A stretch of DNA of 55,495 bases from Micromonospora sp. MH99. GTDB taxonomy: Bacteria; Actinomycetota; Actinomycetes; Mycobacteriales; Micromonosporaceae. A program made the translations under genes and the position numbers. This document shows positions 8,252 through 16,665 of the stretch, one piece after another. Position 1 is the first letter of the stretch. The number at the start of each line of letters is the position of its first letter. The notes below the pieces were generated by a model that saw only the letters and a program-made list of their open reading frames with translations, had not been told where the DNA came from and ran no database searches. The stretch lies in assembly GCF_021442385.1 (NCBI RefSeq), contig NZ_MUZA01000041.1, positions 1 through 55,495 on the forward strand, written 5' to 3'.

Positions 8252-9168
8252 CCGGCGACCACCTCGCGATCGAGGTGTCGTGCCTGACAAAGCGCTACGG
8301 TGACGTGACCGCCGTGCATGATCTGAGCTTCACCGTGCAGCCCGGTGTCGTCACCGGATTCCTCGGCCCGAACGGCGCCGGCAAGACCACCACGATGCGC
8401 ATGATGACCGGGCTGGTGTCGCCGACCAGTGGCACCGCCACGATCGGCGGGCTGCCGTACGGCCAACTCGCCCGGCCCTCGCGCACTGTCGGCGCCGTGT
8501 TCGACGCCAACGCGTTCCACCCTGGACACACCGCCCGCGACCACCTGCGCGTCTACGCCGCGATGGGCGGATATCCGGACAGCCGGGTCACCACCCTGCT
8601 CGACCTGCTCGGCCTCGCCGAGGCCGCACACCGTCGCACCCGAGGATTCTCCACGGGCATGCGGCAGCGGCTCAACCTCGCCACGGCGTTGCTCGGCGAT
8701 CCCCGCGTACTGCTGCTGGACGAGCCCGGCAACGGCCTGGACCCGGAAGGCGTGTCGTGGTTGCGCGGCTTTCTGCGTCAGTTCGCCGACGAAGGTCGCA
8801 CCGTCCTGATCTCCAGCCACGCGCTCGGCGAGATCCAGCAGCTCGTGGATGACGTCGTGGTGATCCGGCGTGGCGAACTCGTCGCCGCCGGGCCCTGTTC
8901 CCGGCTCGCCGGCCCGCCAGCGGTGCTGGTCACCTCACCCGACGCGGACGCGCTCGCTGCCGTTCTGACGGCCGACCCCGCCAACGGCGGCACGGCACCG
9001 CACGTCGAAGCCGTCCGGCCCGATCGGCTGCGGGTGCGAGGGCTGGACGCGCCGAGCATCGCCGACCTCGCCGCCGCCCACCATTGTCGGGTGCACGAGC
9101 TGGCCGTCGAGACTCCCAGTCTCGAAGAACTCTTCCTCCACCTCACCACGGACAAGGCGGTCAGCTGA
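8248..9168 (+). CDS. ABC transporter ATP-binding protein
   Basis: A 306-residue ATPase of an ABC-2 exporter. Walker A is GPNGAGKT at 40-47, the signature is FSTGMRQRLNLA, Walker B is VLLLDEPGNGLDPEG (Gly in place of the usual Thr after EP), and the switch His is in ISSHALGEI. The C-terminal extension ends with ETPSLEELFLHLT. The GTG start at 8248 overlaps the upstream gene by 4 nt, and the stop overlaps the permease start by 1 nt (TGATG). Confidence 0.9.
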   Translation: MTGDHLAIEVSCLTKRYGDVTAVHDLSFTVQPGVVTGFLGPNGAGKTTTMRMMTGLVSPTSGTATIGGLPYGQLARPSRTVGAVFDANAFHPGHTARDHLRVYAAMGGYPDSRVTTLLDLLGLAEAAHRRTRGFSTGMRQRLNLATALLGDPRVLLLDEPGNGLDPEGVSWLRGFLRQFADEGRTVLISSHALGEIQQLVDDVVVIRRGELVAAGPCSRLAGPPAVLVTSPDADALAAVLTADPANGGTAPHVEAVRPDRLRVRGLDAPSIADLAAAHHCRVHELAVETPSLEELFLHLTTDKAVS

Positions 9169-9965
9169 TGAACCACCTGATCAGAGCGGAGTTCCGCCGG
9201 CTGCTGGCCACCCGCATGTGGGGCGGCCTGCTGCTCGCCGCAGCTGTGCTGGGCGGGGGCATGTTCGGGGCCATGGCGCTGGCGGGGCCGGAGAACTTCG
9301 ATCCACCGATGCCCGGTCTGGACACCGAGGCCGGCCTCCGCGCGATCCTCGGCATTCTCGGCTACACCGCGTTCGTGCCGGCCGCCGCCGGGGCCCTGGC
9401 GGTCACCTCCGAGTACCGACACCGCACCGCCGCGGTCACCTTTCTCTTCGCTCCGCGCCGTGGGCGGGTGCTCGCCGCCAAACTCGCCACGTACGCGGTC
9501 GTTGGCCTCGCGTACGGGCTCGTTCTCGCGGGCACCGCCGCGGTGGCGCTGTTCGCTGTCGCCGCCGCCCGCGACGTCCCACTCGGTCTGCCAGCCTCCA
9601 CGGTGCTGGCGCTGCTCGGCCGTATCGCCGTCGCGATGGTGGTCTACCTGCTCCTCGGGGCCGGGATGGGTGCCCTCATCCACCACCAGGTCGCGGCGCT
9701 GTGCGTCGTGATCGGCTATCTGTACGTGGGGGAGCCGGTGCTGATGATGATCCCGGGCGTCAACACGCTCTACCCGATCCTGCCCGGCGGAGCCACCGCC
9801 GCGCTTACCGATTTCACCTACGTCGCCGACGCCATCTCCACGGAACTCGGCAGCGGCACCGTCAACCTGCTCCCACCGGCGGCCGGCGCTCTCCTGCTCA
9901 CCGCGTACGCGGTGGCCGCCTCGGCGATCGCCCTGTTGCTGCCCCTGCGTCGAGACGTCACGTGA
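9168..9965 (+). CDS. ABC-2 type permease subunit
   Basis: A 265-residue membrane protein with about six helices, beginning MNHLIRAEFRRLLATRMWGG, the typical start of ABC-2 subunits. Hydrophobic segments lie near 18-38, 60-82, 105-135, 145-165, 172-192 and 230-258. It is the last gene of the regulator/PH-like/ATPase/permease cassette, and its substrate is unknown. No terminator is evident in the 154 bp before the next gene. Confidence 0.85.
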   Translation: MNHLIRAEFRRLLATRMWGGLLLAAAVLGGGMFGAMALAGPENFDPPMPGLDTEAGLRAILGILGYTAFVPAAAGALAVTSEYRHRTAAVTFLFAPRRGRVLAAKLATYAVVGLAYGLVLAGTAAVALFAVAAARDVPLGLPASTVLALLGRIAVAMVVYLLLGAGMGALIHHQVAALCVVIGYLYVGEPVLMMIPGVNTLYPILPGGATAALTDFTYVADAISTELGSGTVNLLPPAAGALLLTAYAVAASAIALLLPLRRDVT

Positions 9966-10119
9966 CCGGCTGAAGGCGCGGGGCTGACCGCGTTGCCGAG
10001 GCGACACGCAAGCGTTGGGGTGGCCAGCGGCCGCCAAGAACCGGATGACGGGGTTGGACGCGAGCGGTTGCCCGTATCGTCCCCCTTGAGGGCATGCGGT
10101 GGAGGCCGGGTGAAGCGCG

Positions 10120-11313
10120 ATGTCGATGGCAACGGACGGCGGCGCCACGGCAGCGGCGCCCGATCCGGCGCTGGAGCGTCCGGCGTTCCTGGAGCTCTTC
10201 TTCGACCTCGTCTACGTCTTCGCGCTGGTCACCTTGGCGACCATCCTGGCCAACGACCTGACCTGGACCGGCGTCGCCAAGGTGCTGGTGCTGCTGCTCG
10301 CGTTCGCGATGATTTGGGCGCTGAGCGTGTGGACCGCGGACACCATCGACCTGACCAGCCCATCCGGGCAGGGGCATCTCACCTCGGTGGCGGCGGCCAG
10401 CCTGCTGTTGGCGGCGGTCGCGGCCGAGGCGTACGGCGATCGCGCGCTGCTCTTCGCGATCACCTTCGTGTTCATCCCCCTCAGCACCACCGCCTACTAC
10501 GCAGTTGTCGTCTCGAAGGGCCGGCCCCTGCGGCGGTCGACCATCCGGATCCAGACCTGGAAGTGCGTCACCGGCGTCGGCTGGATCGCCGGAGCGCTCG
10601 TCGGCGGCTCGGGCCAGTTGTCGATCTGGGCGCTCGCGATCGTCGTCGAGTACGTCGGGGCGGTGTGCGGCTGGCCGCTGCCCCGGATCGGCCGCTCACG
10701 ACCGGGGGACTGGCGGCTGGTCCACGCGCGGGTGGCCGAGCGCTACCGGCAGTTCGTCATCATCGCGCTCGGGGTGTCGATCTTCGTGACCGGGACGACC
10801 TTCAGCCGGAGCGACTACACGCTGGAGCGGGCCTTGGCCCTGCTCGTGGTGTTCAGCACCGTGGTGCTGATGTGGCGGATCTACATCTACCGCGCCGGTG
10901 AGCTGCTGACCGACGCGATCGTCAGGTCGACCGACCCGGCGTTGCTCACCCAGTCCGCCGCGATCACCCATCTGATCATGGTGGCCGGCATCGCCGGGGC
11001 GGCCGTCACCAGCGACCTCGTGGTGAATCGACCGTCGGGCGAGACCCCGCCGTCGTGGGCCGCGGTCATCCTCGGCAGCCCCGCGTTGTACCTGATCGGC
11101 CGGGGCCTGCTCGACTTCACCGTGTTCGGACGCATCTCGCGGTCCCGGCTGGCCGGCGTGGTGCTGCTGGGGTGCCTGGCCCCGGCCACGACCGTGCTTC
11201 CGCCGATCCTTGTCGCGCTGCTCGCCATGATCGTGCTGGCCCTGATCGCCGTGGCGAACCTGGCCAGCACCCGACGACACACGCGTACGCCGGCGCCGCC
11301 GATGCTGGGGTGA
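10120..11313 (+). CDS. Low temperature requirement protein A (LtrA) family
   Basis: A 397-residue polytopic membrane protein of the LtrA family. The diagnostic N-terminal motif is PAFLELFFDLVYVFALVTLA. About ten hydrophobic segments follow and no enzymatic motif is visible. The biochemical function of LtrA proteins is unknown. The start ATG at 10120 follows a weak GGTGAAG ribosome site. A possible promoter is TTGGAC (10054) with TATCGT (10075). It is convergent with a second, clearly diverged LtrA gene 28 bp downstream. Confidence 0.85.
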   Translation: MSMATDGGATAAAPDPALERPAFLELFFDLVYVFALVTLATILANDLTWTGVAKVLVLLLAFAMIWALSVWTADTIDLTSPSGQGHLTSVAAASLLLAAVAAEAYGDRALLFAITFVFIPLSTTAYYAVVVSKGRPLRRSTIRIQTWKCVTGVGWIAGALVGGSGQLSIWALAIVVEYVGAVCGWPLPRIGRSRPGDWRLVHARVAERYRQFVIIALGVSIFVTGTTFSRSDYTLERALALLVVFSTVVLMWRIYIYRAGELLTDAIVRSTDPALLTQSAAITHLIMVAGIAGAAVTSDLVVNRPSGETPPSWAAVILGSPALYLIGRGLLDFTVFGRISRSRLAGVVLLGCLAPATTVLPPILVALLAMIVLALIAVANLASTRRHTRTPAPPMLG

Positions 11314-11341
11314 GACTCCGCGCGGCAGGTGGGGCGATCCC

Positions 11342-12544
11342 TCACCGGGCCGGCGCGGTGACCTCGGCCCGTCTGCGACGGGCGGCCAGCCCTTCCCCGG
11401 CCAGGGTGAGCAGCAGGACCAGGTTCGCCACCACCAGGACGGTCAACGGCGGCAGACGGAACGTGCTGGGCGCGACAAGCGCGCACAGCAGCACGACCGC
11501 CAGCAGCACGATCGCCAGCACCCGGGACCAGAGAATCCGCGCCGTCACCACGGCGTCGAACAGCACGCTGCCGAACAGGAACAGCACCGGTCCGCCGAGG
11601 ATGGCAACCATCACATCCACCGGAGTGTGACCGGAGGGCCGAGCAATGACCATCGAGGTGCCGGTCGAGACCAGCACCACCCCGGCCACCATCACCAGAT
11701 GGGTGTACGAGGTGGAGGTGCCGGAGCGGACCCGCTCCACAGTCGTGACGCTCGGTGGGGCCAGGATCCGCTGGACGCGCTGGAAGTAGAGCTGGAACAG
11801 CAGGACCGCGCTGACGAACGCGACCGCGCTGGCGGTCACCTGACCGGCGGTGAACCCGCTGCCGGCCAGCCCCGTGCCGGTGCTCAGGATCAACTCGCCG
11901 AGCGCGACGATGAAGATCGCCCGGTGCCGCTCGGAGAGGTGCACCCCGGTGAAGATCTGGCTGGCCAGCTCGGTGCGGCCCAGCCCCGGCGTCGGCCAGC
12001 CGAACCGTGCCGAGCCGAGATCGACCGCCACCGCGAGCGACCAGAGCACCAGTCGAGCCGTCTCGTCGACGAACACCCCGGCAACCCAGGGCGTCACGGT
12101 GATGCCGAACCAGAAGAAGACCCGGATGCTCCGGGCCTGGATCGGACGATTGACGCGGGTGCCGGGGATCAGGACGGCGTCACGGACCAGGTGGATGCCG
12201 AAGTACGCCGCGACGAAGAGCCACCCGTACCGGCCGAAGGCGTACGGTGTCGCGATCGCCATCAGCAGGGTGCCGAGCATGACCAGCAGGACTGTCGCCT
12301 GGATGATCGGCAGTCGGGGGTTGAACAGGTCGGTGAGCCACGCCGTGAGCACCCAGACCCACCAGGCGGCCAGCAGCAGGACGGCGGTCTGCGCCGCGTT
12401 CCGCACGGTGAGGCTCTCGCCCAGACTGGCGGAGAGCCGCGAGAGCAGGAAGATGTAGACCAGGTCGAAGAAGAGTTCCAGGAAGGTCGGATATTCCGGC
12501 TCGCCGCGCCGGCGGAGGATCCGGGGGAGCGGAGCGGACGTCAT
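11342..12544 (-). CDS. Low temperature requirement protein A (LtrA) family, second copy
   Basis: A 400-residue LtrA paralogue with the motif YPTFLELFFDLVYIFLLSRL and about ten membrane segments. The ATG at 12544 (MTSAPLPRILRRRG) is chosen because AGGAGG lies 8 nt upstream; an in-frame GTG at 12565 would place that ribosome site inside the coding region. It lies tail to tail with the other LtrA gene. The arrangement suggests an old inverted duplication or two independent acquisitions rather than a recent copy, because the proteins share only the family motifs. Confidence 0.85.
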   Translation of the reverse strand: MTSAPLPRILRRRGEPEYPTFLELFFDLVYIFLLSRLSASLGESLTVRNAAQTAVLLLAAWWVWVLTAWLTDLFNPRLPIIQATVLLVMLGTLLMAIATPYAFGRYGWLFVAAYFGIHLVRDAVLIPGTRVNRPIQARSIRVFFWFGITVTPWVAGVFVDETARLVLWSLAVAVDLGSARFGWPTPGLGRTELASQIFTGVHLSERHRAIFIVALGELILSTGTGLAGSGFTAGQVTASAVAFVSAVLLFQLYFQRVQRILAPPSVTTVERVRSGTSTSYTHLVMVAGVVLVSTGTSMVIARPSGHTPVDVMVAILGGPVLFLFGSVLFDAVVTARILWSRVLAIVLLAVVLLCALVAPSTFRLPPLTVLVVANLVLLLTLAGEGLAARRRRAEVTAPAR

Positions 12545-12654
12545 CGCGGCTGCCTCCTGTGCCACCCCGCGCCCCGGGCAGGCGCTGCGCCCCGGCTCTG
12601 CCTACCCGTCACGCTACCGACAGTGCGGCAGCCGGTGGACCGGAAGCGGATACG

Positions 12655-12690
12655 GAACGGCCCCCCGCCAACGATGGCGGGGGGCCGTTC
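12655..12690 (-). terminator. Strong terminator after the PhyH gene
   Basis: A 16-bp perfect stem (GAACGGCCCCCCGCCA / TGGCGGGGGGCCGTTC) closes an ACGA loop, 15 nt after the PhyH stop. It may also shield the LtrA gene behind it from read-through. Confidence 0.85.
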
Positions 12691-12704
12691 TCAGCCGCAG
12701 GTGA

Positions 12705-13649
12705 TCAGCGCAGCCAGGGGATGTTGCGGTCCAGCAGCCCGCGCTCCTTGAGCTCCTTGCGCAGCGGGATCTCGTCGTCGACGTACCCGTCCCAGTTGAT
12801 GCCCCAGTAGTTGGCGGTGTGGGTGCCCTCGCCGATCAGCTGGCGCTGCACGGGCGTGCGGTTGCGGTACCACTCGCCGTTCAGGTCCGGGTGCAGCTCG
12901 TCGAGCGGCCGGATCCACCGGTAGGTGTAGCCGACGAAGAGCATCTTGCGGGTGATCGTCGACAGGTTCGTCGAGCGGGAGTGCCACTGCCGACGGTCGA
13001 AGATGAACGCGTCGCCCGGGTTCGCGGTGATCTCCAGCGTGCCCTCCGGGTCGGGGTTGTGCACGCTCAGGTCCTTGGGCCGGTCCAGCGAGTTCCACAG
13101 GTGGCTGCCCGGGATGACCTTGGTGGCGCCGCGGCCGGTCTCGGAGAGGTCCGAGAGCACGTACGCCACCTTCAGCGAGAACATCGGCCGGGGCAGGTTC
13201 GGGTCCATCGTCTCCGGGTCGGAGTTCTGCCGGTACCCGTCCTGGTGCCAGCCCCAGTAGGGCTTCTCCGGCTCGGCGGCCGGCGGGGTGACGTCCAGGT
13301 GGTTGTGGTGGGTGTAGATGTTCCAGCCGGCCAGCCCCCACATGTACGGGAAGGCGATCGGGTGGGTGAGCAGCTCGCCGAAGAGCTCGTCACGCTCCAG
13401 GAAGCCCAGCAGGTGCAGCGTGCCGTCCTTCTTGGTGTTGCCCTTGGCCTGCTCCTCCGCGTAGACGCGGTCGACAGCCGCCTCCAGCGCCGCCCGGTGG
13501 TCCTCCGTCAGGACGTTGCGCAGCAGGAGGAACCCCTGCTCGTGGAACTCCTTGCGGTCAGTGTCGCTGATCGGTTCGTAGCCGGTCCGGTCGCCGTAAT
13601 CGAACACCGCGTCGTACCCCTCCCCATGAGGTGAAACCATTTCTGGCAC
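12705..13649 (-). CDS. Phytanoyl-CoA dioxygenase (PhyH) family enzyme
   Basis: A 314-residue Fe(II)/2-oxoglutarate-dependent dioxygenase. The iron ligands are visible as WHQD (His135, Asp137) and QWH (His223), with Arg234 (TITRK) as the likely 2-oxoglutarate partner. Such enzymes hydroxylate small molecules such as ectoine, lipids or secondary metabolites; the substrate is not evident from the neighbours. A GTG at 13649 with TACGAT about 9 nt upstream and no ribosome site suggests a near-leaderless start. An ATG at 13640 is an alternative. It is a single gene closed by a strong terminator. Confidence 0.85.
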   Translation of the reverse strand: MPEMVSPHGEGYDAVFDYGDRTGYEPISDTDRKEFHEQGFLLLRNVLTEDHRAALEAAVDRVYAEEQAKGNTKKDGTLHLLGFLERDELFGELLTHPIAFPYMWGLAGWNIYTHHNHLDVTPPAAEPEKPYWGWHQDGYRQNSDPETMDPNLPRPMFSLKVAYVLSDLSETGRGATKVIPGSHLWNSLDRPKDLSVHNPDPEGTLEITANPGDAFIFDRRQWHSRSTNLSTITRKMLFVGYTYRWIRPLDELHPDLNGEWYRNRTPVQRQLIGEGTHTANYWGINWDGYVDDEIPLRKELKERGLLDRNIPWLR

Positions 13650-13828
13650 AGGCCGCCGATCGTAACGCGAGTGCCTATGCGGTGGGAGGGCGAGCGGTGC
13701 AGGTGCGGCTCCGGGTCGGACCGCACGCAGCGGTACGGGTGCGCAGAGTCACATTCACCTGATGGCCGGCTGGTTCTGCGGGGTTATGTCCGATTGTGCG
13801 GTCACTGCCGGTTAAGAGATCCGGGTCG

Positions 13829-14689
13829 TCAGCCTTCGGCGAAGACCTCGGCCACCACCTGATCCGCCGGGCTCTGCCCGCCGGTGACCCGGCCCCAGGT
13901 GCCGTTGCGGGCGGTCCATTCCAGGTCACCGAAGCGGACCCGCTTCACCCCGTGGTCCTGGGCGTGCGAGACCAGCCAGTGCGCGTACCGCCAACCGTCG
14001 CGCTGGTCGTCGGCAGTCACCGCCAGGCCGGTCTGGCTGGCCGGGTCGGCGCTCGACACCCCCCAGTCCAGCACCAGGTTGCGGGTCAGCTGGGCGGCCG
14101 CCGCCGCGCCGTGCATCACCGGGGTACGCCCCACCGTGCAGGCCACCGCGCCGGTGACATCGCCGAGCAGGGCCCTGCTGAGCACCTCGGAGTCGTCGGC
14201 CCACTTCTGGTACGCCTCGGGAAACGCCGAGCGCTGCACCCGCTGGGCGGCATCGGTGACCCGCATCTTCTCCCAGCCGCGCACCTTCTTCAGCGCCGCG
14301 TAGAACCTGTTGGCGGCGTAGCGGGGGTCGCGGATCTGCGCCGACGTGCCCCAGCCCTGACTCGGGCGCTGCTGGAACAGGCCTACCGAGTCCCGATCGC
14401 CGTCGGCGAGGTTGCGCAGACCCGACTCCTGGTAGGCGGTGGCCAGCGCGATCACCACGGCCCGCTCCGGCATCCCGCGCTGGGCGCCGATCGCCGCGAT
14501 GGTCGCCGCGTTGGCCATCTGCTCGACGTCCAGCGCGACCCGGCCGTCGGCCTGGACCGTGCAGGTGCGCCCCGCCAGCGGCAGTCGCAGTTGATCCCCG
14601 ACCTGCCGGACGACGAGCCAGATCGCGATGACGGCGACGAGGATGAGCACCACTCCACCCGCCACGGCTGCCCGAGTTCGCACCCACAC
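13829..14689 (-). CDS. Membrane-anchored lysozyme/transglycosylase-like protein
   Basis: A 286-residue protein with one N-terminal membrane helix (9-29) and the rest outside. Residues about 55-175 look like a lysozyme-superfamily domain: AYQESGLRNL (candidate catalytic Glu88), then SVGLFQQRPSQGWGT, RYAANRFYAAL and AVQRSAFPEAYQKW. This pattern is common in actinobacterial cell-wall proteins, some of which carry misleading transporter names in databases. A smaller C-terminal region (about 190-280) is unassigned. Start GTG at 14689. Peptidoglycan cleavage is inferred from the motif order. It has no operon partner. Confidence 0.75.
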   Translation of the reverse strand: MWVRTRAAVAGGVVLILVAVIAIWLVVRQVGDQLRLPLAGRTCTVQADGRVALDVEQMANAATIAAIGAQRGMPERAVVIALATAYQESGLRNLADGDRDSVGLFQQRPSQGWGTSAQIRDPRYAANRFYAALKKVRGWEKMRVTDAAQRVQRSAFPEAYQKWADDSEVLSRALLGDVTGAVACTVGRTPVMHGAAAAAQLTRNLVLDWGVSSADPASQTGLAVTADDQRDGWRYAHWLVSHAQDHGVKRVRFGDLEWTARNGTWGRVTGGQSPADQVVAEVFAEG

Positions 14690-14900
14690 CCCCTGAACGA
14701 CAGTTCGACAAGCGTACGTCCCCGTCGGCGTCGTCCGGGCCGTCCGACCGGTTCGGGGTCCGCGCTGCCGCCGCGTACCGATCGGGACGTTCCCGCTCCG
14801 GGGCCGAACTCACCTGCCGCGCCGACCGGGCTCGGGGCTGTCTGCCGGGTCACCCGACCGCGGACGTCGGGAAGCGATTGACCGGTCCAGGGACTTGAGC

Positions 14901-14916
14901 GATTGACACGTCAATC
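14901..14916. promoter_or_regulatory. Palindromic operator-like site before the SDR gene
   Basis: GATTGAC-AC-GTCAATC is a 7-bp inverted repeat that contains a consensus TTGACA -35 box, 43 nt before the SDR start. The size fits TetR/GntR-type operators. No regulator gene lies adjacent. Confidence 0.5.
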
Positions 14917-14958
14917 AGGGGCCGGGAAACGGGCCCCGACCAGGCAAGGAGGAGTTCG

Positions 14959-15723
14959 ATGGGCACGCTGGACGGCAAGGTCGTACTCATCACCGGCACC
15001 GGCGGCGGTCTGGGCCGCGTCGCCGCGCTGACCTTCGCCCGGGAGGGCGCCAAGGTCGTCGGGGCCGACATCCAGATCGACGGCAACAACGAGACCGTCG
15101 ACCTCGTCCGGGCGGCCGGTGGGGAGATGACGAGCATCGCTCCGGTCGACCTGACCGACCCGGAACAGGCCCGCAAACTCGTCGAGGACGCCGTAGCCGT
15201 CCACGGGGGGCTCGACGTGGTCTACAACAACGCCGCCGCGCTGCGCTTCGGCCCGATGCCGGACTTCTCGGTCGAGGACTGGCGCTACACCATCGCCGGT
15301 GAACTCGACATCCCGTACCTCGTGTCGAAGTTCGCCTGGCCGCACCTGATCCGGCGCGGCGGTGGCGTCATCATCAACGCCGCCTCGATGGCCGGCATGA
15401 TCGCCGGTCAGGTCCCCCCGATGGTGGGCCACACCGCCGCGAACGCCGGCGTCATCGGGCTGACGCGGCAGCTCGCGCTCGAAGGCGCACCCCACGGCAT
15501 CCGCGCGGTGGCCGTCAGCCCCGGCCCGATCCTCACCCCCGCCAGTGAGCGGGACCTCGGCGACGACCAGGCGGCCCGGGACGCCATCACGGCAAAGACG
15601 CTCCTGAAGCGCTTCGCCCGCCCGGAGGAGGTCGCCGAGCTGGTGGTCTTCCTCGCGTCCGACCGGGCGTCGTACATCACCGGGGCCAACTACCCCGTCG
15701 ACGGCGGCGCGACCGCCTGGTGA
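14959..15723 (+). CDS. SDR family protein with altered catalytic residues
   Basis: A 254-residue short-chain dehydrogenase/reductase fold. The nucleotide motif TGTGGGLG (12-19), the NNAA motif (90-93), the active-site Ser (INAASMAG, Ser143) and the C-terminal YPVDGGATAW are all present. The usual YxxxK is replaced by HTAAN (His158, Asn162), so the proton-relay Tyr and Lys are both missing. It may bind NAD(P) without classical catalysis or use a changed mechanism. ATG start at 14959 with AAGGAGG 6 nt upstream. A palindromic operator-like site lies upstream and a hairpin terminator downstream, so it is monocistronic. Confidence 0.88.
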   Translation: MGTLDGKVVLITGTGGGLGRVAALTFAREGAKVVGADIQIDGNNETVDLVRAAGGEMTSIAPVDLTDPEQARKLVEDAVAVHGGLDVVYNNAAALRFGPMPDFSVEDWRYTIAGELDIPYLVSKFAWPHLIRRGGGVIINAASMAGMIAGQVPPMVGHTAANAGVIGLTRQLALEGAPHGIRAVAVSPGPILTPASERDLGDDQAARDAITAKTLLKRFARPEEVAELVVFLASDRASYITGANYPVDGGATAW

Positions 15724-15738
15724 CCCGACCGGACGGAC

Positions 15739-15773
15739 GCCGGGACGCCACCGGGCGACGGTGGCGTCCCGGC
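15739..15773 (+). terminator. Terminator after the SDR gene
   Basis: A 14-bp perfect stem (GCCGGGACGCCACC / GGTGGCGTCCCGGC) closes a 7-nt loop, 15 nt after the stop. Its descending arm overlaps the first unit of a tandem repeat. Confidence 0.75.
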
Positions 15774-15845
15774 CCTACCCGGCAGTTCAACGGTGCGTCC
15801 CGGCCCTACCCGGCAGTTCAACGGTGCGTCCCGGCCCTACCCGGC
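15764..15845. repeat. 31-bp tandem repeat, 2.6 copies
   Basis: Two exact 31-bp units (15764-15794 and 15795-15825) are followed by 20 bp of a third (15826-15845). The partial third unit covers the stop codon and last residues of the enoyl-CoA hydratase gene on the minus strand. There are no spacers, so this is not a CRISPR. Confidence 0.9.
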
Positions 15846-16646
15846 ATGATCAGCGGAACCGCCCTCCAGAACGGCCGCCCATCGAGCCAGTCTCTTCTCC
15901 CGGAAGGCCAGGACCCCCTCGCGCCCCTCGTCGGAGAGGAAGTACCCGGTCGAGAGGGCGGACAGCCGCGCCAGATCCGCCCGCAGCTCGGCGGTGCCCG
16001 GCCGGCGCAGCAGCTCCTTCGCGCCGGCCAGCGCGCCCGGTGCCCCGCGCACCAGCGAGTCGCAGTAGCGCCGTACCGCGTCGTCCAGCCCGTCCGCCGG
16101 CACGGAGGCCGTGACCAGGCCGATCTCGGCGGCCCGTCGGCCGTCGAAGGTGTCGCCGGTCAGGTACAGCTCGGCGGCGGCACGCGGGTGCAGGCGGGGC
16201 AGCACGGTCGCCGAGATCACCGCCGGGATCACCCCGATCCGCACCTCGGTGAAGGCGAACGTCGCCTCGTCGGCGCAGACCGCCAGGTCGGCGGCCGCGA
16301 TCAGGCCCAGCCCGCCGGCCCGGGCCGGCCCGGCGACCCGCGCGAGCACCGGCTTCGGACAGTCCCAGAGCGCCGCCAGCACGTCGCCCAGCATCCCGGC
16401 CGGCACCGTTCCGCTGGCGTACGCCGCGGCGGTCTCCTTCAGGTCCGCGCCCGCGCAGAACACCGGGCCCGTGTGGTCCAGCACGATCACCCGGACCGCG
16501 TCGTCGGCCACCGCCTCGGCAAGCCCGGCCAGCAACTGGGTCATCAGGGCGGTGGAGAGCGCATTGCGGTTGTGGGGGCTGTCCAGGGTGAGGGTGGTCA
16601 CCCCACGGGCCGTGGCGACCCGCACGAGGACGTCGGGAGAGGTCAT
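15837..16646 (-). CDS. Enoyl-CoA hydratase/isomerase family protein
   Basis: A 269-residue crotonase-fold protein that acts on acyl-CoA thioesters. The oxyanion-hole segment is PVFCAGADLKE (about 62-71). Of the two catalytic glutamates of classical hydratases, the second is present (FTEVRIG, Glu134), while the first position reads GGLGLI (Gly114), so it may be an isomerase or another crotonase activity. The ATG at 16646 is preceded at 7 nt by TAGTGT with no ribosome site, indicating a leaderless start. It is divergent from hemW with only 19 bp between the start codons. Its last codons lie in a tandem repeat. Confidence 0.85.
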   Translation of the reverse strand: MTSPDVLVRVATARGVTTLTLDSPHNRNALSTALMTQLLAGLAEAVADDAVRVIVLDHTGPVFCAGADLKETAAAYASGTVPAGMLGDVLAALWDCPKPVLARVAGPARAGGLGLIAAADLAVCADEATFAFTEVRIGVIPAVISATVLPRLHPRAAAELYLTGDTFDGRRAAEIGLVTASVPADGLDDAVRRYCDSLVRGAPGALAGAKELLRRPGTAELRADLARLSALSTGYFLSDEGREGVLAFREKRLARWAAVLEGGSADHAG

Positions 16647-16665
16647 GCCGGGCACACTAGTGGCC
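16647..16665. promoter_or_regulatory. Divergent leaderless promoter pair
   Basis: A single palindromic core CACTAGTG provides both -10 boxes: TAGTGT on the minus strand 7 nt before the enoyl-CoA hydratase ATG, and CACACT on the plus strand 7 nt before the hemW ATG. The whole interval is 19 bp. Confidence 0.6.

Noticed and set aside
11300..11345. Terminator between the two LtrA genes
   Set aside because: GGTGAG and CTCACC can pair but the stem is only 6-7 bp around a long loop and lies partly in the coding ends.
15764..15845. Possible CRISPR array
   Set aside because: The 31-bp units are directly adjacent without spacers, only 2.6 copies, and no cas genes are present.
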